64,000 nt of DNA, taken from contig CM061139.1 in NCBI GenBank assembly GCA_030789695.1, positions 2,123,878 through 2,187,877 of the forward strand, given 5' to 3'. The translations under genes were made by a program, and so were the position numbers. This stretch comes from Scilla litardierei (taxonomy: Eukaryota; Streptophyta; Magnoliopsida; Asparagales; Asparagaceae). The notes beneath the pieces were generated by a model that did no database searches, was not told the origin of the DNA, and saw nothing but the letters and a program-made list of their open reading frames with translations. Below, in pieces: positions 11,624 through 22,507 of this stretch; within the stretch, counting starts at the first letter, position 1; each line of letters starts with the position of its first letter.

Positions 11624-12745
11624 TGATAGGGATACGATCACAAATTTTATTTGTACTTTTATTTTATTTTTGAGTTTAAGTCTTTATGTATTTTTGGAGT
11701 GTTTTGGAGAGTTTTAGTCTTTTAGAAGTTTAGTACCACATCGAGTGGAATTATAAGAGAGTTGGTTTGTAAGCCTATAAAAGGACACTAGACTTGTTAT
11801 TTTAATCAATCGATGAATGAATGAAAAATGAGATATTTCTCCAAAGAATGTGAAAGGTCCTCCTTTGTGCAAAGCCTCGAAAACCCTTTGTGTGAAGCCC
11901 CAATTATCTGGTTCTTCCCCAAATCTTCCAATTCTTTTCCAAATTCTCCACCAAATTTCAAGACGCCACCACGTCTTGCATCAATTTGGTATCAGGGCCC
12001 GAGCCCGAGCCAGAATTAGAACCAGTGTTTGATCATGTGCCACATTTTGAACCTGAGTCAGATGCTTATCTCGAGCCACCAGTTGAGACCGATCTAGAAT
12101 TGCCAAAAGAAGCGCCAATGGATCCAATTGAGCACATTGAGTTTGTGATCACAGATCCTCCTCCCCTAACCAACAAATATGTATTGAATGCGTTTCTATC
12201 TTTCATTAATTGGGAGAAACTATCAAAGGACGTGATTCTACCAATCTGCATCATGATACATTTCAGAGTTCGTGGACAAGTCTTTTCCAACTGTCGATGA
12301 CTACTGATTTCTATCCAACTGTGCTATTTCTACCTATCTTCATTAGCAGGTGAAGTTCTCAAGCAGGGAAGAATGATAAGGATATGATCACGAATTTTAT
12401 TTGTATTTTTGTTTTATTTTTGAGCTTAAGTTTTTATGTATTTTGGAGTCTTTTTGAGTGTTTTAGTCTTTTAGGAGTTTAGTACCACATCGGATGGAAT
12501 AGGAAGAGAGTTAGGCTGTAAGCTTATAAAAGGCCACTAGACTTGTTATTTTTATCAATCGACGAACGAATGAAAAATGAGATATTTTTTCAAAATCTAT
12601 GAAAGGTCCACTCTCCTTGGTGTGAAGCATCAGAAACTCTTGGTGTGAAGCCAAGAAATCCCCAATTATCTAGTGCTTCCCCAAATCTCCCAATTCTTTC
12701 TCAAATCATCCACCAAATTCCTAAATCCAACCATGTCTTGCATCA
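11624..12745 (+). mobile_element. TRG-B: complete short LTR element nested in TRG-A
   Basis: 1,122-bp element flanked by a perfect 5-bp duplication AAGCC (11619-11623 and 12746-12750). LTRs are 11624-11983 (360 bp) and 12374-12745 (372 bp), both TGATA...GCATCA. The primer site TGGTATCAGGGC (11987-11998) matches initiator Met apart from one base. A purine tract AAGCAGGGAAGAA (12361-12373) abuts the 3' LTR. The interior of about 390 bp keeps only the Pro/Glu-rich coding end, so it is a TRIM-sized deletion derivative of the TRG family. Confidence 0.9.
11986..12300 (+). pseudogene. TRG-B acidic Pro/Glu-rich open frame
   Basis: Open frame starting at the primer site region with EPEPELEP repeats and then DPIEHIEF. 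It is homologous in order and wording to the region at 13704-14018 of TRG-A (both have an IEHI-F block before a PPLTNK/PNQQT segment). This is probably the carboxy-terminal part of the family's gag-like protein. It lacks the amino-terminal gag domain and is likely not translated as a functional protein. Confidence 0.5.
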
Positions 12746-13082
12746 AAGCCATTGACTTGGTCAACGGCTCGCCCAAGCAGTTGACCCGGTCAACAGCTCT
12801 GCAGTGAACCGTGGCTCGAACAGTGTAATTTGGCGATTTTCTGACAATTTTCACTGGATTTTCTAGAGTTTTTTATGCGACTCCACTATTTTACCGATCC
12901 TGGATTTGTTCGAAGCCCAAATTCAGTGACGTTCGTGCTAGTATGTACATGAATCAACCACCTACACACAGGTACCCTCCATACAAGAGGATTTGCTCTA
13001 AATTATAAGATACTGAAATGATTACTATGATGATTATTCTCTCATAACATCTGCACACATCTTGAGGTGTTTGGACGGAATA

Positions 13083-13300
13083 CCACTATTTTATGACTTC
13101 GATGATAGAAATGGTTATGATAATTGGGAGTACCATTTGTACTATTTCTTCTTGTTTCGAGTTTTCAAATGAAGCAAAATATAAGTATGCATATTTCAAG
13201 TTAGGAGGAGAAGCGCAATCTTGGTGTTTGGATTGGTATTTCCTTATCATCAACTGTCTATGTTCAGATTCACTCTTCAATATCGGTAATCTCCCAAACA
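13083..13300 (+). pseudogene. TRG-A gag-like domain, degenerate
   Basis: Across plus-strand frames one can read a DNWEYHL segment and then a KLGGEAQSW-like segment, the pattern of plant retroviral-type gag (retrotransposon gag family). Stops and frameshifts break it. Downstream, at about 13.4 kb, a segment ending HQLIGHVKRLENAIQRK looks like a short coiled coil leading into the Pro/Glu-rich region. Confidence 0.5.
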
Positions 13301-13451
13301 TCAACCTATTTCATAGGCACCCCAGCAATCCTCGAGTCTGAAGATTGAGAATGATCCACCACCATAGACGAGGGATCTCCTTAAAAGGCTCGCTTCCTTA
13401 GAAGGCGATGTTCAAGAGGATAGGTCCAAGATTCATCAGCTTATAGGCCAT

Positions 13452-14018
13452 GTGAAACGCCTAGAAAACGCTATACAGAGGAAACAAAAGAGTAAACTCA
13501 TGCCAGATCCCACGATAGAGGTTGATCCAGCACCTGAGACAGAACGTGAGCATGTACGTGAGTTGGAGCTCGAGCCTAAATTGCAACTTGAACCTAAGCC
13601 TGAAGTAAAGTCTGAGCATGACTTAGAACCCAAGCTAGTATTGGTGCCACAGCGAGAGCCCGAGCCCAAGCCAAAGTTAGAGCCTAAATAAGAGTCTGAT
13701 ATTGTGCCACATTTCAAACATGAGCCAGATCCTTATTCAAAGCCCTCAGTTGAGCCTGCGCCAAAACTGCTGACAGAACCGCTGATTCTTATTGAGCATA
13801 TAAAGTTTTTTAATCACATATCCTACTCTCCTAACCAACAAACATGTGTTGAATGCTTTTCTATCTTTCATGAATTAGGAGAAATTATCAAAGAATGTTC
13901 GTCTGCCCATCTGCACGATAGTACACTTCAAAGTTCGTGGACGTATCTTCTCCAACGACAGAGAATTACTGATTTCTGCACAGCTGTGTTACTTTTGTCG
14001 TCCTTCATTAGGATGTGA
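13452..14018 (+). pseudogene. TRG-A Pro/Glu/Lys-rich region
   Basis: Two consecutive plus-strand open segments (13452-13691 and 13704-14018) with many EPEPK, LEPK and EHVREL-like units. A stop (TAA) near 13689 separates them. The second segment is homologous to the TRG-B interior. The low-complexity, charged composition suggests a disordered tail; I know no enzymatic function. Confidence 0.5.
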
Positions 14019-14038
14019 AGTTTTCAAGCTGGTGGAAA

Positions 14039-14284
14039 TGATATGGATCAAAATTGTAATTTTCAAATTTTAGTTTGAGTCTTTAGTTTATTTTGAGTGT
14101 CTAAGAGTTTTAGTCTTTTGGACGCGTTTAGTACCACTCGGGTGAGATAGAAAAAGTCTTTGTTTGTAAGCCTATATAAAGACTAGACTTGCTTTATTCT
14201 GAATCAACCAATGAATGACTGAATCAATGAAGATATAATTTTCTCAAAACCTGTGAGATGTTCCACTCTTCCTTGGTGCGAAGC
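14039..14284 (+). repeat. TRG-A right LTR, truncated
   Basis: Matches the left LTR from its first base (TGATATGGATC) through the GTAAGCC, TATAAAGA and AATGAATGA blocks, then loses similarity near GGTGCGAAGCC. Confidence 0.75.
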
Positions 14285-15334
14285 CTTTTGCCCTTACGTG
14301 CTTGCTCAGTTAGGGCTTTGCGATTGGAATTCACTTCCTCCTCGATCACCGGTGGCCCTTGCTCAGCACCGACAGACTGCGGGACACCTACGAACAGTGC
14401 TGTCTGGGCACACCTCTTGTCCTTGGATCTTCCATCTACCTCAAAGAAATGCACAAGGTCTACATCTTCTTGGTTGACATCCTCCACACTCGACGACACC
14501 AGCACCGACGCCGGCGGCAGCGACATGGCAATGACTTGGGAATCAATGGCGTCGGGAGAGCTGGGGAACTCAAGACATTTTCTCGCACAAGAGAGATGAA
14601 GAGGGTGAGACTCGAAGTGCATAAGCAAGCTACTCTTCTCATTTTAAATATCAAGGATCAGCGGGATTCAACACTAACCGTAGGATCGAAGCACTCTGAG
14701 AAGTCCGATTGCAGCGACGAGACAGTTTTCACCGAGCGTGCATTGAGCGATGCCACGTCATCGGCTCCTCGAAAAGCAACGCTACCCGCTCAGATTCTGC
14801 ATTCAATGTGGGTCAGTCCAACGGATCTTCCTTCACTGCCCAACGCTTCAGTTGTCGAGGCATACCATCATAAGCCATCGTATCTTCGAACGAGCTACAG
14901 CTCGTTTTCTTGTTCCTGAAGCATGATCAGGGAAAGACAACAGTATCAACAGTCAATTTGTCTCATCATATCTCTACTTCTGACCCCACAGTGATGGCTC
15001 AGGTCCGCAGTGCCTAGCCAAGAAGACGAGTGGCCATTGTAGATACTGATTCTAGCAATCAGGTTCGCTCCATTAGCAACGAAGCCCAGCCTAGTACGAC
15101 AGATGAGGCCCGTTAGCAGGGACCTCATGACATGTCAAGTGGACCCCATCAATGGAACATGCCAACCTGGCTCGAGGAGTCGACTGCCTCGACCTCAGCA
15201 CAACACATAATGACAACTTGACTTCAGGGTCTGCGGCTTACTTTTCCACATCCTAATGATAACTTCACTGCTCAAGGCCAGCCCCAACAGCTCAGCCTGG
15301 TTTACATCGTCCATGTGACACAATCTCAGGCAAA
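14285..15334. other. Unassigned 1-kb stretch with a 186-codon open frame
   Basis: Contains a plus-strand open frame at 14359-14919 (Ser/Thr/Arg-rich, no domain I recognise) and an overlapping antisense frame at 14224-14628 with a basic QARKGKRLRTKEEW end. Overlapping open frames on both strands suggest base composition rather than a gene. From about 15.1 kb the sequence leads into a Tat-like LTR interrupted by COP2. I assign no function. Confidence 0.35.
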
Positions 15335-15339
15335 CGACC

Positions 15340-15641
15340 TGTTGCGCCTGCGGAAGCAATCGAGACTGCCGAAGTAACTAGAACAAAAAAGAAAGAGCGA
15401 GAGCACAAACAATTTAGATCGAAAATCAATCAAGGAAACACTTCATATGATTTCTATTGAGGTTACAAAAGAAATCTCAAGGTTTTGGATGATAACCAAA
15501 AACATTAGCCTCATTTTATAGGGCTAAGGGGGAGGGGTTGGTGCACTAACCCCTTGGGTTGGTGCACCAACCCACCACCAACCCCCTTGGGTTGGTGGGC
15601 TGCCCACATGGGGCTGCTGGAAATTGAGCCAAATTTCCACA
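15340..15641 (-). repeat. COP2 3' LTR
   Basis: 302-bp LTR, TGTTGCGCC...TTCCACA on the plus strand. The purine tract AAGGTGGAGATT (15642-15653, minus) adjoins it. It contains runs of the CCTTGGGTTGG type that differ in copy number from the 5' LTR. Confidence 0.93.
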
Positions 15642-15793
15642 AATCTCCACCTTGACGAGATATTGGGTCTATGTCACACAATCGACCGTCAACGTTCCTC
15701 CTCGATGAGAATCATCTCGTGTTCCCGTCATCTTGCCTCGAAAGGCTCATATGGCTCCACAAAGCCTCGTTGCCCCAGAAGGGGCCACCATCG

Positions 15794-18700
15794 TTATCTT
15801 GGAACAATATTGATCAAGTCCAAACAATGTTTAAACTTGACCCCTGTAACAACCTTCGTAAGCATGTCCGCGGGGTTGTCCTTCGTCCATATCTTCATCA
15901 AGGTGATGTCATCGTCGTCTTCTCCAACATAGTCACGAACAAAGTGATACCTGACATCGATATGCTTGGTCCTTGCATGGAAGATTTGATTCTTCGCTAA
16001 GTGTACTGCACTTTGGCTATCACAATGAAAGTCATACCTGTCTTGCCAAACACCCAAATCGTCCATCAAGCCCATTAGCCATATCGTCCCCTTCACAGCT
16101 TCAGTTAATGCCATGTACTCTGCCTCCATGGTAGACAAGGCTACTGTAGACTGGAGTATACTTCGCCAACAAATAGGAGCTCCTGACAAGGTGAAGATAT
16201 AGCCTGTCATGAATCTCCTCTCATCCAAGTCGCCTGTAAAATCAGAATCAACATACCCAACAATTTACAAACCATCATCATCTCGCTTGTATGTCAATCC
16301 CAAATCAATGGTACCATTGATGTATCTCAAAATTCACTGCACCGCCTGCCATGTCTTTCCTGGATCGTGCATGTAACGGCTCACCATGCTCACCGCATGT
16401 GAAAGGTCGGGTCTCGTGCACACCATCGCATACATCATTGCACCTACCGCATTAGCATACGGTACCTTCTTCATAGACTCCTTCTCCTCATCATCCTTCG
16501 GAGAATGCTTTGCACAAAGCTTGAAGTGAGGTACAAGCAGAGTAAGCACGGTCTTCATCTTTTCACATCCAAATCTGTGAACAATAGATTTCAAGTAGCG
16601 ACTCTAAGAAAGATGTAATGTACCTCCACCTCGATCTCGGTATATCTCCATACCAAGAATCATTCGTGCATCGTCAAGGTCCTTCATCTTAAACGTGTAA
16701 CTCAACTGGTCTTTCAACCTCTGGATCTCTTCTTTATTTGATGACGCTATGAGCATGTCATCAACATAAAGCAAGAGGTAGATGAAGGAACCATTTCCAA
16801 GCCTCCGAAAGAACACACAATGATCAAAGGGACTTCAGACATACCCTTGATCTTGTGTCATGAAGCGCTCAAAGCGCTTATACCACTGTCTAGGAGATTG
16901 ATTCAACCCATAAAGAGATTTCTTCAACTTACATGCAAGTCCATCTCCATCCTCGTAGCCATCAGGTTGAGCTATGTAGATCTCCTCCTCAAGCTCGCCA
17001 TGCAAGAAAGCCGTCTTGACATCTAGTTGTACCAACTCAAAGTTGAGTTGTACAACTAACGCCAATAGAATCCGAATCGTGCAGTGCTTCACAACTAGGG
17101 AGAATACCTCGTTGTAGTCGATCCCCTCTTTTTGAGCATATCCCTTCGTCACAAGTCTTGCTTTGTAGCGGATATCTCCATCGTTGGCTCCTTCCTTCTT
17201 AGTGTAACCCCACTTACACCCAATCGCCTTCTTGCCACGAGGAAGCTCCACCAGCTCCCATGTCTTGTTCTTCCAAAGCGATTACATCTCTCGTTCATTG
17301 CTTTCTTCCATCTCTGTGGGTCTTCGGAAAGATCCACCTCTTGGAAGGAGGTGGGAGTATCAATACTAACTGCAGGGAAAGCATATGAGACCAAATCAGT
17401 ATACCTGACAGGTCTTCTAATCTCTCTTCGTGGTCTTGAAGATGCAATGGAATCCAGCTGATGTACATCTTGTGGAGAGTAAGCATCTCCACCACCTGAA
17501 GCCGAACCTCCATCACCACCATCTATTTGGAGTAGATCGTCTGGAACATGTGGTGTAGGACTAGAGTCAATAGTCCTCTCCTTTGGAATCTTTGACACAT
17601 CAATCTGAACCTGCTCCAGATGTGTCTCTAAAGGCTTCACCTCCGGTTCGCTTACTTTCTTCAACATAGCTGACTCGTCGAACGTCACGTCTCTGCTAAG
17701 AATCACCTTCCTCTGTGTAGGGCACCACAGCTTGTACCCTTTCACTCCATCGCTAAAGCCCAAGAAGATGGCTTTCTTGGCTCTAAGATCTAGCTTGTCC
17801 TCCTTTACTGCGAAGTAAGGACACCCCCAAATATGCAAAGACTCGTAGTCGGGAACTGGCTTTCCCGACCATACCTCCAAAGGAGGTCTTCCATCAAGTG
17901 CTGCAGAAGGTAGCATGTTGACCAAGTAGGTCGCGTACGCCAAGGCCTCTGCCCAAAACTCCTTTCCAAGGCCGGATGTCGATAACATACATCGAACTTT
18001 CTCCAGCAAAGTTCGGTTCATCCTTTCGGCTACGCCATTCTACTGCGGCGTACCGGCTACAGTGAAGTGTCGCTGTATCCCCTCCTTTCTGCAGTAGTCA
18101 AAGAAGGGGTCCAACCTGTACTCTCCACCATTGTCGCTACGGAGTCGCTTGATCTTCTTACCAGTCTGAGTCTCGATCAAGAATTTCCACTCCTTGAACT
18201 TGCTCAGCACCTGGTCTTTGGACTTCAAGGATAACACCCACACCATCCGTGAGAAATCATCAATAAATGTCACGAAATAGTGATTACCTCCCAATGAAGC
18301 CGTCCTCGATGGTCCCCACACATCAGTGTGGACATAGTCAAGCACTCCCTTCGTGTTGTGGATGGCGGTCCTAAAAGATGCATGTGTCTTCTTTCCAAAG
18401 ACACAATGCTCACAAAAGTCGATCTTCCCGCTCTTTGCTCCTCGTAAATGGTCACCGTCAATCAGCTTCTGAAGAGCCTTCTCACCAATATGCCCAAGGC
18501 GCATGTACACAAGTAGAGAGTCGTCTCTCTCATCCTCTCGAGTAAGATCCACCGTGCCAGTTACCACCTCGCCATCCAAGTAGTAGAGGTGGCATGTGCG
18601 CTTCCCCTTCATTACAATCAAGGCACCACGAGTCACCCTCAAAGCTCCATCATCCATGGTCACCTTGCAACCCTTGGCTTCAAGTGACCCAAGCGATATG

Positions 18701-19164
18701 AGGTTTCGCTTTAGGTGGGGAACGTAGCAAACCTCATCTAATTCCCTTGTGACTCCATCTCCCATCCTGATGCGGACCCTGCCAATGCCCGCCGTCGTGC
18801 AAGCTCTGTCGTCTCCAAGAAGAACTGTACTTCTACTACATGCATGCAAAGTAGTAAAGTACTCTCTATGGGGTGTCATATGAAATGAACATCCCGAGTC
18901 GACAACCCATCCCTCCTTCATCAACCCCTTCGCAGCACCGACAAGGACCCACTCATCAACCTCCACACCTTTGACGATGTTGGCGGTAACCGCTTTCTTC
19001 TTCTTGGCCTGTGGGCACTCCCTCGCCCATTGGGCACTCCCTCGCCCAATGTCCTCTTTCTTTGCAGAAGGCGCATTGATCCTTCTCGATGTCGGTGCGC
19101 GAAGCTCTCCTCTTGTCCCTCGTCTTGGATCTTTGGTTCCCTTAGCGGCATCCACTCCTTTCAT
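15794..19164 (-). pseudogene. COP2 pol pseudogene
   Basis: Domains in order on the minus strand: protease WVVDSGCSFHMTPH (about 18.87-18.91 kb), pre-integrase zinc segment CEHCVFGK, integrase core with HTDVWGPS, FIDDFSR and SDNGGEY, then RMNRTLLE, RT with LDVKTAFLHGELEEEIYI and YVDDML (about 16.76 kb), and RNase H with ALSTMEAEYMA and a TKHIDVRYHFVRD end. Inactivating changes: TAG at 18040-18042 where family members have Gln, an extra AG plus TAA near 17282-17292, TGA at 16835-16837, TAG at 16604-16606, TGA at 16334-16336, and a TAA near 16.27 kb. Most are C-to-T or G-to-A type. Confidence 0.93.
19012..19049 (-). repeat. 19-bp tandem duplication after the COP2 zinc knuckle
   Basis: The unit TGGGCACTCCCTCGCCCA occurs at 19012-19029 and 19031-19048 (period 19). 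On the element strand it repeats the WAREC-coding end of the gag CCHC knuckle and shifts the frame between gag and protease. Confidence 0.9.
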
Positions 19165-19840
19165 TGCTTCGACCTCTCACCACGGTAAGCGCATCGGACC
19201 CTTGGTCCCTCATCTTCTCATCATCCTTCTTTCTAAATTCATTGCTTGTGAGAGCGTTAGAAACTTCAATGAAGGTGATAGATTTTTTACCGTAGGTTAA
19301 GATTGAAACGATGTGCTCGTAGTCTTTATGTAGGGAGTTGAGGAGAATCATCGCCTTGTCCTCATCTTCCACCTTGACGTCGATATTCCTCAGATCTGTG
19401 AGGAGTTTGTTGTAGTAGTCGAGGTATGCTTCAACTGAAACTTCTTCCTCCATCTTGAGGCCAAAGAGCTTTTTCTTTAGGTGTAGGCGATTCTGGATAT
19501 TCTTCTTTATGTACTTCTCACCAAGAGCATCCCATAATACTTTCGCATCCGTCTCCTCCATGAAATGATATTTCTTCTCCTTTGTCAAGTAGAGCCAGAT
19601 CGTGCCGCAAGCGTTTCGGTTCATCATCCTCCACTCCAAGTTCGACGTCGTAGTCGGCCTCTCATCTAGTACTTGATCTTGACCAAGTTGGTTCAAGATG
19701 TCAAGTACCTCGCATCTCCACATGCCGAAGTTGATCCTCCCATCAAACTTCTCAATTTCGAACTTCGTATTGGATATGATAGTTCGTGTTGTTGAAGATT
19801 GTGTCATTGAAGTAGAAGCGTCGTCGCCACTTTTGCTCAT
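19012..19840 (-). pseudogene. COP2 gag
   Basis: ATG at 19838-19840. The first 232 codons are a copia gag with an IEKFDGRINFGMWR segment near residue 28 and a YHFMEETDAK...LWDALGEKY segment, ending at TAA 19142-19144. Past this single stop the same frame continues into an intact knuckle CAFCKERGHWAREC near 19.04-19.08 kb. The 19-bp duplication then shifts the frame. Gag packages the RNA and forms the particle. The element therefore had a complete gag until recently. Confidence 0.9.
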
Positions 19841-19870
19841 CTTCGTCGTCTAGATCTTCGTCATCTAATG

Positions 19871-19882
19871 GCTCTGATACCA
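19871..19882 (-). promoter_or_regulatory. COP2 primer binding site (tRNA-iMet)
   Basis: TGGTATCAGAGC on the minus strand, three bases inside the 5' LTR. Confidence 0.93.
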
Positions 19883-19885
19883 ATT

Positions 19886-20198
19886 TGTTGCGCCTGCGGA
19901 AGCAATCGAGACTGCCGAAGTAACTAGAACAAAGAAGAAAAAGCGATAGCACAAACAATTTAGATCGAAAATCGATCAAAGAAACACTTCATATGATTTC
20001 TATTGAGGTTACAAAGAAATCTCAAGTTTTTGGATGATAATAACAAAAAACATTAGCCTCATTTTATAGGGCTAAGGGGGAGGGGGTTGGTGCACTAACC
20101 CCACTTGGGTTGGTGCACCAACCACCCTTGGGTTGGTGGGCTGCCCACATGGGGCTGCTGGAAATTTCCAGCAGCCCCTATTGAGCCAAATTTCCACA
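19886..20198 (-). repeat. COP2 5' LTR
   Basis: 313-bp partner of 15340-15641. It keeps a CAGCAGCCCC-containing segment that is missing from the 3' LTR. Confidence 0.93.
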
Positions 20199-20203
20199 CG
20201 ACC

Positions 20204-20829
20204 AACATTCTCTCTCCAAGTACAATCACATTTAATGCATGTCTTATCTGTCGACTTTATTGATAGGCCCCTTGCGTGCAAAGTCCGCTATGCCTAGAAG
20301 CCCGTAGATTTATACACTGCAAGCATCCATTGACCCGTAGCCTCTCTATATAAACAGGAGAAACCCCCCTCCAGAAGGTATGTTCTTCTTGGGTCCTAAA
20401 ACCTTAATAAGATATATCCATCTCGTCGACTCCCAGCAGCCATCGGCACAACCACGTTCAACCCATGCATCGCCACTCACGGGCTAGCTTACATACATTA
20501 CCTTCTTTCCTCCTATAATCTCGTTTGACTTAGGCATAGAATGGGAGACATGGGGTATGCCCCTAACCTGGAGGTTGCACCCTCCGAGACCCTCGACACC
20601 TTTGTTATTCATTTAAGGTACTAAATAAGGCGGACGTCACTGGAAAACTGACATGTCCGGGCCCAACCTGTTGCGAGATTGCGCGTCCATGCGGACCGAT
20701 CAAAGCGCCCGATGGACCTATCCAGCCCAGCGAGAATCCATGCATCAACAAGCTACATCCTTTATCAACTACATATGCGGCACCGCTAGATCATGATCAT
20801 ATGTAGTCCTGAATATATATATATATATA
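20204..20829 (+). repeat. Tat-like gypsy LTR sequence (right part, split by COP2)
   Basis: Continues the host sequence of the COP2 insertion from 15334. It has a TATA box (TATATAAA, 20347-20354) followed by a CCTCCAGAAGG leader, then GACTTAGGCAT and GGTATGCCCC blocks familiar from Tat-type LTR leaders. No start or end could be fixed; a TG at 15315 and a CA near 20750 are only candidates. Confidence 0.4.
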
Positions 20830-21487
20830 TCTATTATACATTTGACAACTGTTTTTGAATCCTAGGGCTGACTAGGACAAGCTAAGTAGGACAAAGGGGT
20901 TGATAGAAAGACGGCTTGGATTTAATATTGAGGAATGAATGGTTGAGATGAGTTTCTGTGGAAAGTTTTGGAGAGAAAAACATTTCTTGGGAAATGAAAG
21001 TTTATGGGGAAATGAAATTTTTTGGGGAATGAAAGTTTGTAGGGAATATCAGAGTACAATTAATGCATTTGGGGAAAAAACTTTAACTTGCACTTAATGC
21101 TGCAGATTGAATGTTGTGCAGATCGAATGATCTCTCCCTCAACGTGGGGCCCACCGTCTTTTCAACGCATGGGGCAACAAGATGAGAATAATTTCTGGCG
21201 CCGAAGGCGCCCACTTTTACGTTAATTTGTTGTTTCGTGCCGAAGGCGCCCGCACGAATTTGTTGTTCTACTCTAATTTGTTGTTCAGCGTCGAATTTGT
21301 TGTTCTGTGTCGAAGGCGTCTGCGCCGAATTTGTTGTTCCGCGTCGAAGGCGCCCGCGTCGCTAAATATTTTTACGCTAATTTGTTGTTCTTTTAAATTT
21401 TGGCTGTGAAAATAATTTTGTGGGGAACAGAGATTTGCGGGGGGAAATCTTAAATGAACCGTGCCCGTGGGCACGGGTTATGACTAG
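20830..21487 (+). mobile_element. HEL1: non-autonomous Helitron
   Basis: 658 bp with 5' TCTATTATAC. Near the 3' end is a GC-rich hairpin CCGTGCCC/GGGCACGG followed by GTTATGACTAG, the classical Helitron 3' signature (hairpin then CTRR). The host dinucleotide A|T (20829, 21488) shows no duplication, as expected of Helitrons. It has no Rep/helicase gene. The interior carries several GCGCCGAAGGCGCC-like short palindromes and AATTTGTTGTTC repeats (21190-21390). It lies in OPT intron 1. Confidence 0.8.
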
Positions 21488-22507
21488 TGTGTGTGTGTAA
21501 AACATATTAACCAAATTGGGGCTCAACCACTAACATTTTGAATGGCAATTGCCTTTGCTGAAGGTTTTTGAGACGGCTAGAATCACACATGGATATCAAA
21601 GCTAAAAAACTATATTCGCATTACTCTTTGCCATCAACATCTACATATTCCAACAAAAAAGTAAGAATAAACGTTTCCATCATCAATAGTGAAGAAGCTC
21701 AACAAAGTGAGAATTTTCACTTTATTGAAAAGAGCATAGACTTTGAAACACTTAACAGGTTAGAAGGGGTTCGCAAGGGAGTCGTAGATAAGATACCAAA
21801 TGAGTATATCTCAGAGCAATCACTCTTACAAAAGAATCACCATTTACAGATTCGGGCAGCGTCCTTGACGTCAAGAACAGCTACCTGTTCTGGGCTCCCG
21901 GATCAATGCCATGTGGCCAGGGTTTTGGATTCAACATTTAGTAGTTATGGGTTTTATTTCAGGAAATAGAATAAATTCAAATTAATAAACCCAAAATCAA
22001 TAAGCGTTGATTGATCCCCCACAACCGATGGCATAAGGCTTCGATCCAGAGGAACAGGTGCCAAGGACCTAACCCGATCACCACAAATACTAATTGGTGA
22101 TCCAACTAATACTTGGATTCTTTCATATGTACATGATATACATAGGTGTCAAATATTTGTTTCAAGTAAACAAACAATTGCATATGGAGCATCTCACTCC
22201 TTTCTCAACAGCGGAATATAAAACCAAAGGAGACATAACTAGAAAAGGATTCCCTTTGCATCCATGAACTTGCGGACTGCTTCACTTCTTACCCCCACAC
22301 TCCAAAGATCTAACGAAAATTAAAATGGTAAGAGAAATACAGTAGAATTAAAGGAGTCGCAAAAGCCATGCAAATTAATCACTTCTTCTCATTATTCTAT
22401 CCAACTAAATCAAAACTAAGTGAAAGGTATGAATTTGACGTACACGTATCACTTGGGATTGAAAACTAAGAAAGGGGGAAAAAGAAAACCAGCAGTTTTT
22501 TCAGTAC
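21488..22507. other. Start of OPT intron 1 (gene direction), no clear feature
   Basis: About 1 kb of AT-rich intron. A plus-strand open frame at 21568-21969 (133 codons) has no recognisable domain and is antisense to the gene's intron; I treat it as unproven. The GT donor lies at 22507-22506. Confidence 0.5.

Larger units (their letters stand above)
10589..14284 (+). mobile_element. TRG-A: short-LTR gag-bearing non-autonomous element (outer copy)
   Basis: Left LTR 10589-10903 (TGATAGGGGATC...CATCA). A PBS-like TGGGATTAGAGC (10907-10918) has two mismatches to the initiator-Met site. The interior holds a decayed gag-like region and an acidic Pro/Glu-rich region. The right LTR starts at 14039 (TGATATGGATC) and loses similarity near 14284, so it is truncated. 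No pol was found. The layout fits the non-autonomous TR-GAG class (terminal repeats plus GAG). A relative, TRG-B, is inserted in its interior. Confidence 0.72.
15340..20198 (-). mobile_element. COP2: Ty1/copia LTR retrotransposon, recently disabled
   Basis: 4,859-bp element on the minus strand with a perfect 5-bp duplication CGACC (15335-15339, 20199-20203). LTRs are 19886-20198 and 15340-15641. Primer site, gag, protease, integrase, RT, RNase H and purine tract are all present in copia order. Frames are mostly long and similar to active Tork-type copia elements (lineage is my inference), but at least seven stops, a 2-bp insertion and a 19-bp duplication inactivate it. It lies inside OPT intron 1 in the same orientation as the gene, and within older Tat-like LTR sequence. 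Confidence 0.95.
847..22507 (-). other. Giant OPT intron 1 (about 21.7 kb) filled with nested transposons
   Basis: The donor is CAG/GTACTG at 22508/22507 and the acceptor ATAG/ATTCTG at 847/846. Both flanking exons are in phase 0 and match adjacent parts of the OPT protein, so everything between is intronic. It holds two copia elements in the same orientation as the gene, a decayed copia piece, two gag-bearing short LTR elements, Tat-like LTR sequence and a Helitron. The first 494 bp after the acceptor side (847-1340) hold nothing I recognise. Whether the intron is spliced correctly cannot be seen from DNA alone. Confidence 0.85.

Noticed and set aside
14224..14919. Overlapping sense and antisense frames of 134 and 186 codons
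   Set aside because: No domain recognised, no clear start or splice context; mutual overlap on both strands points to composition.
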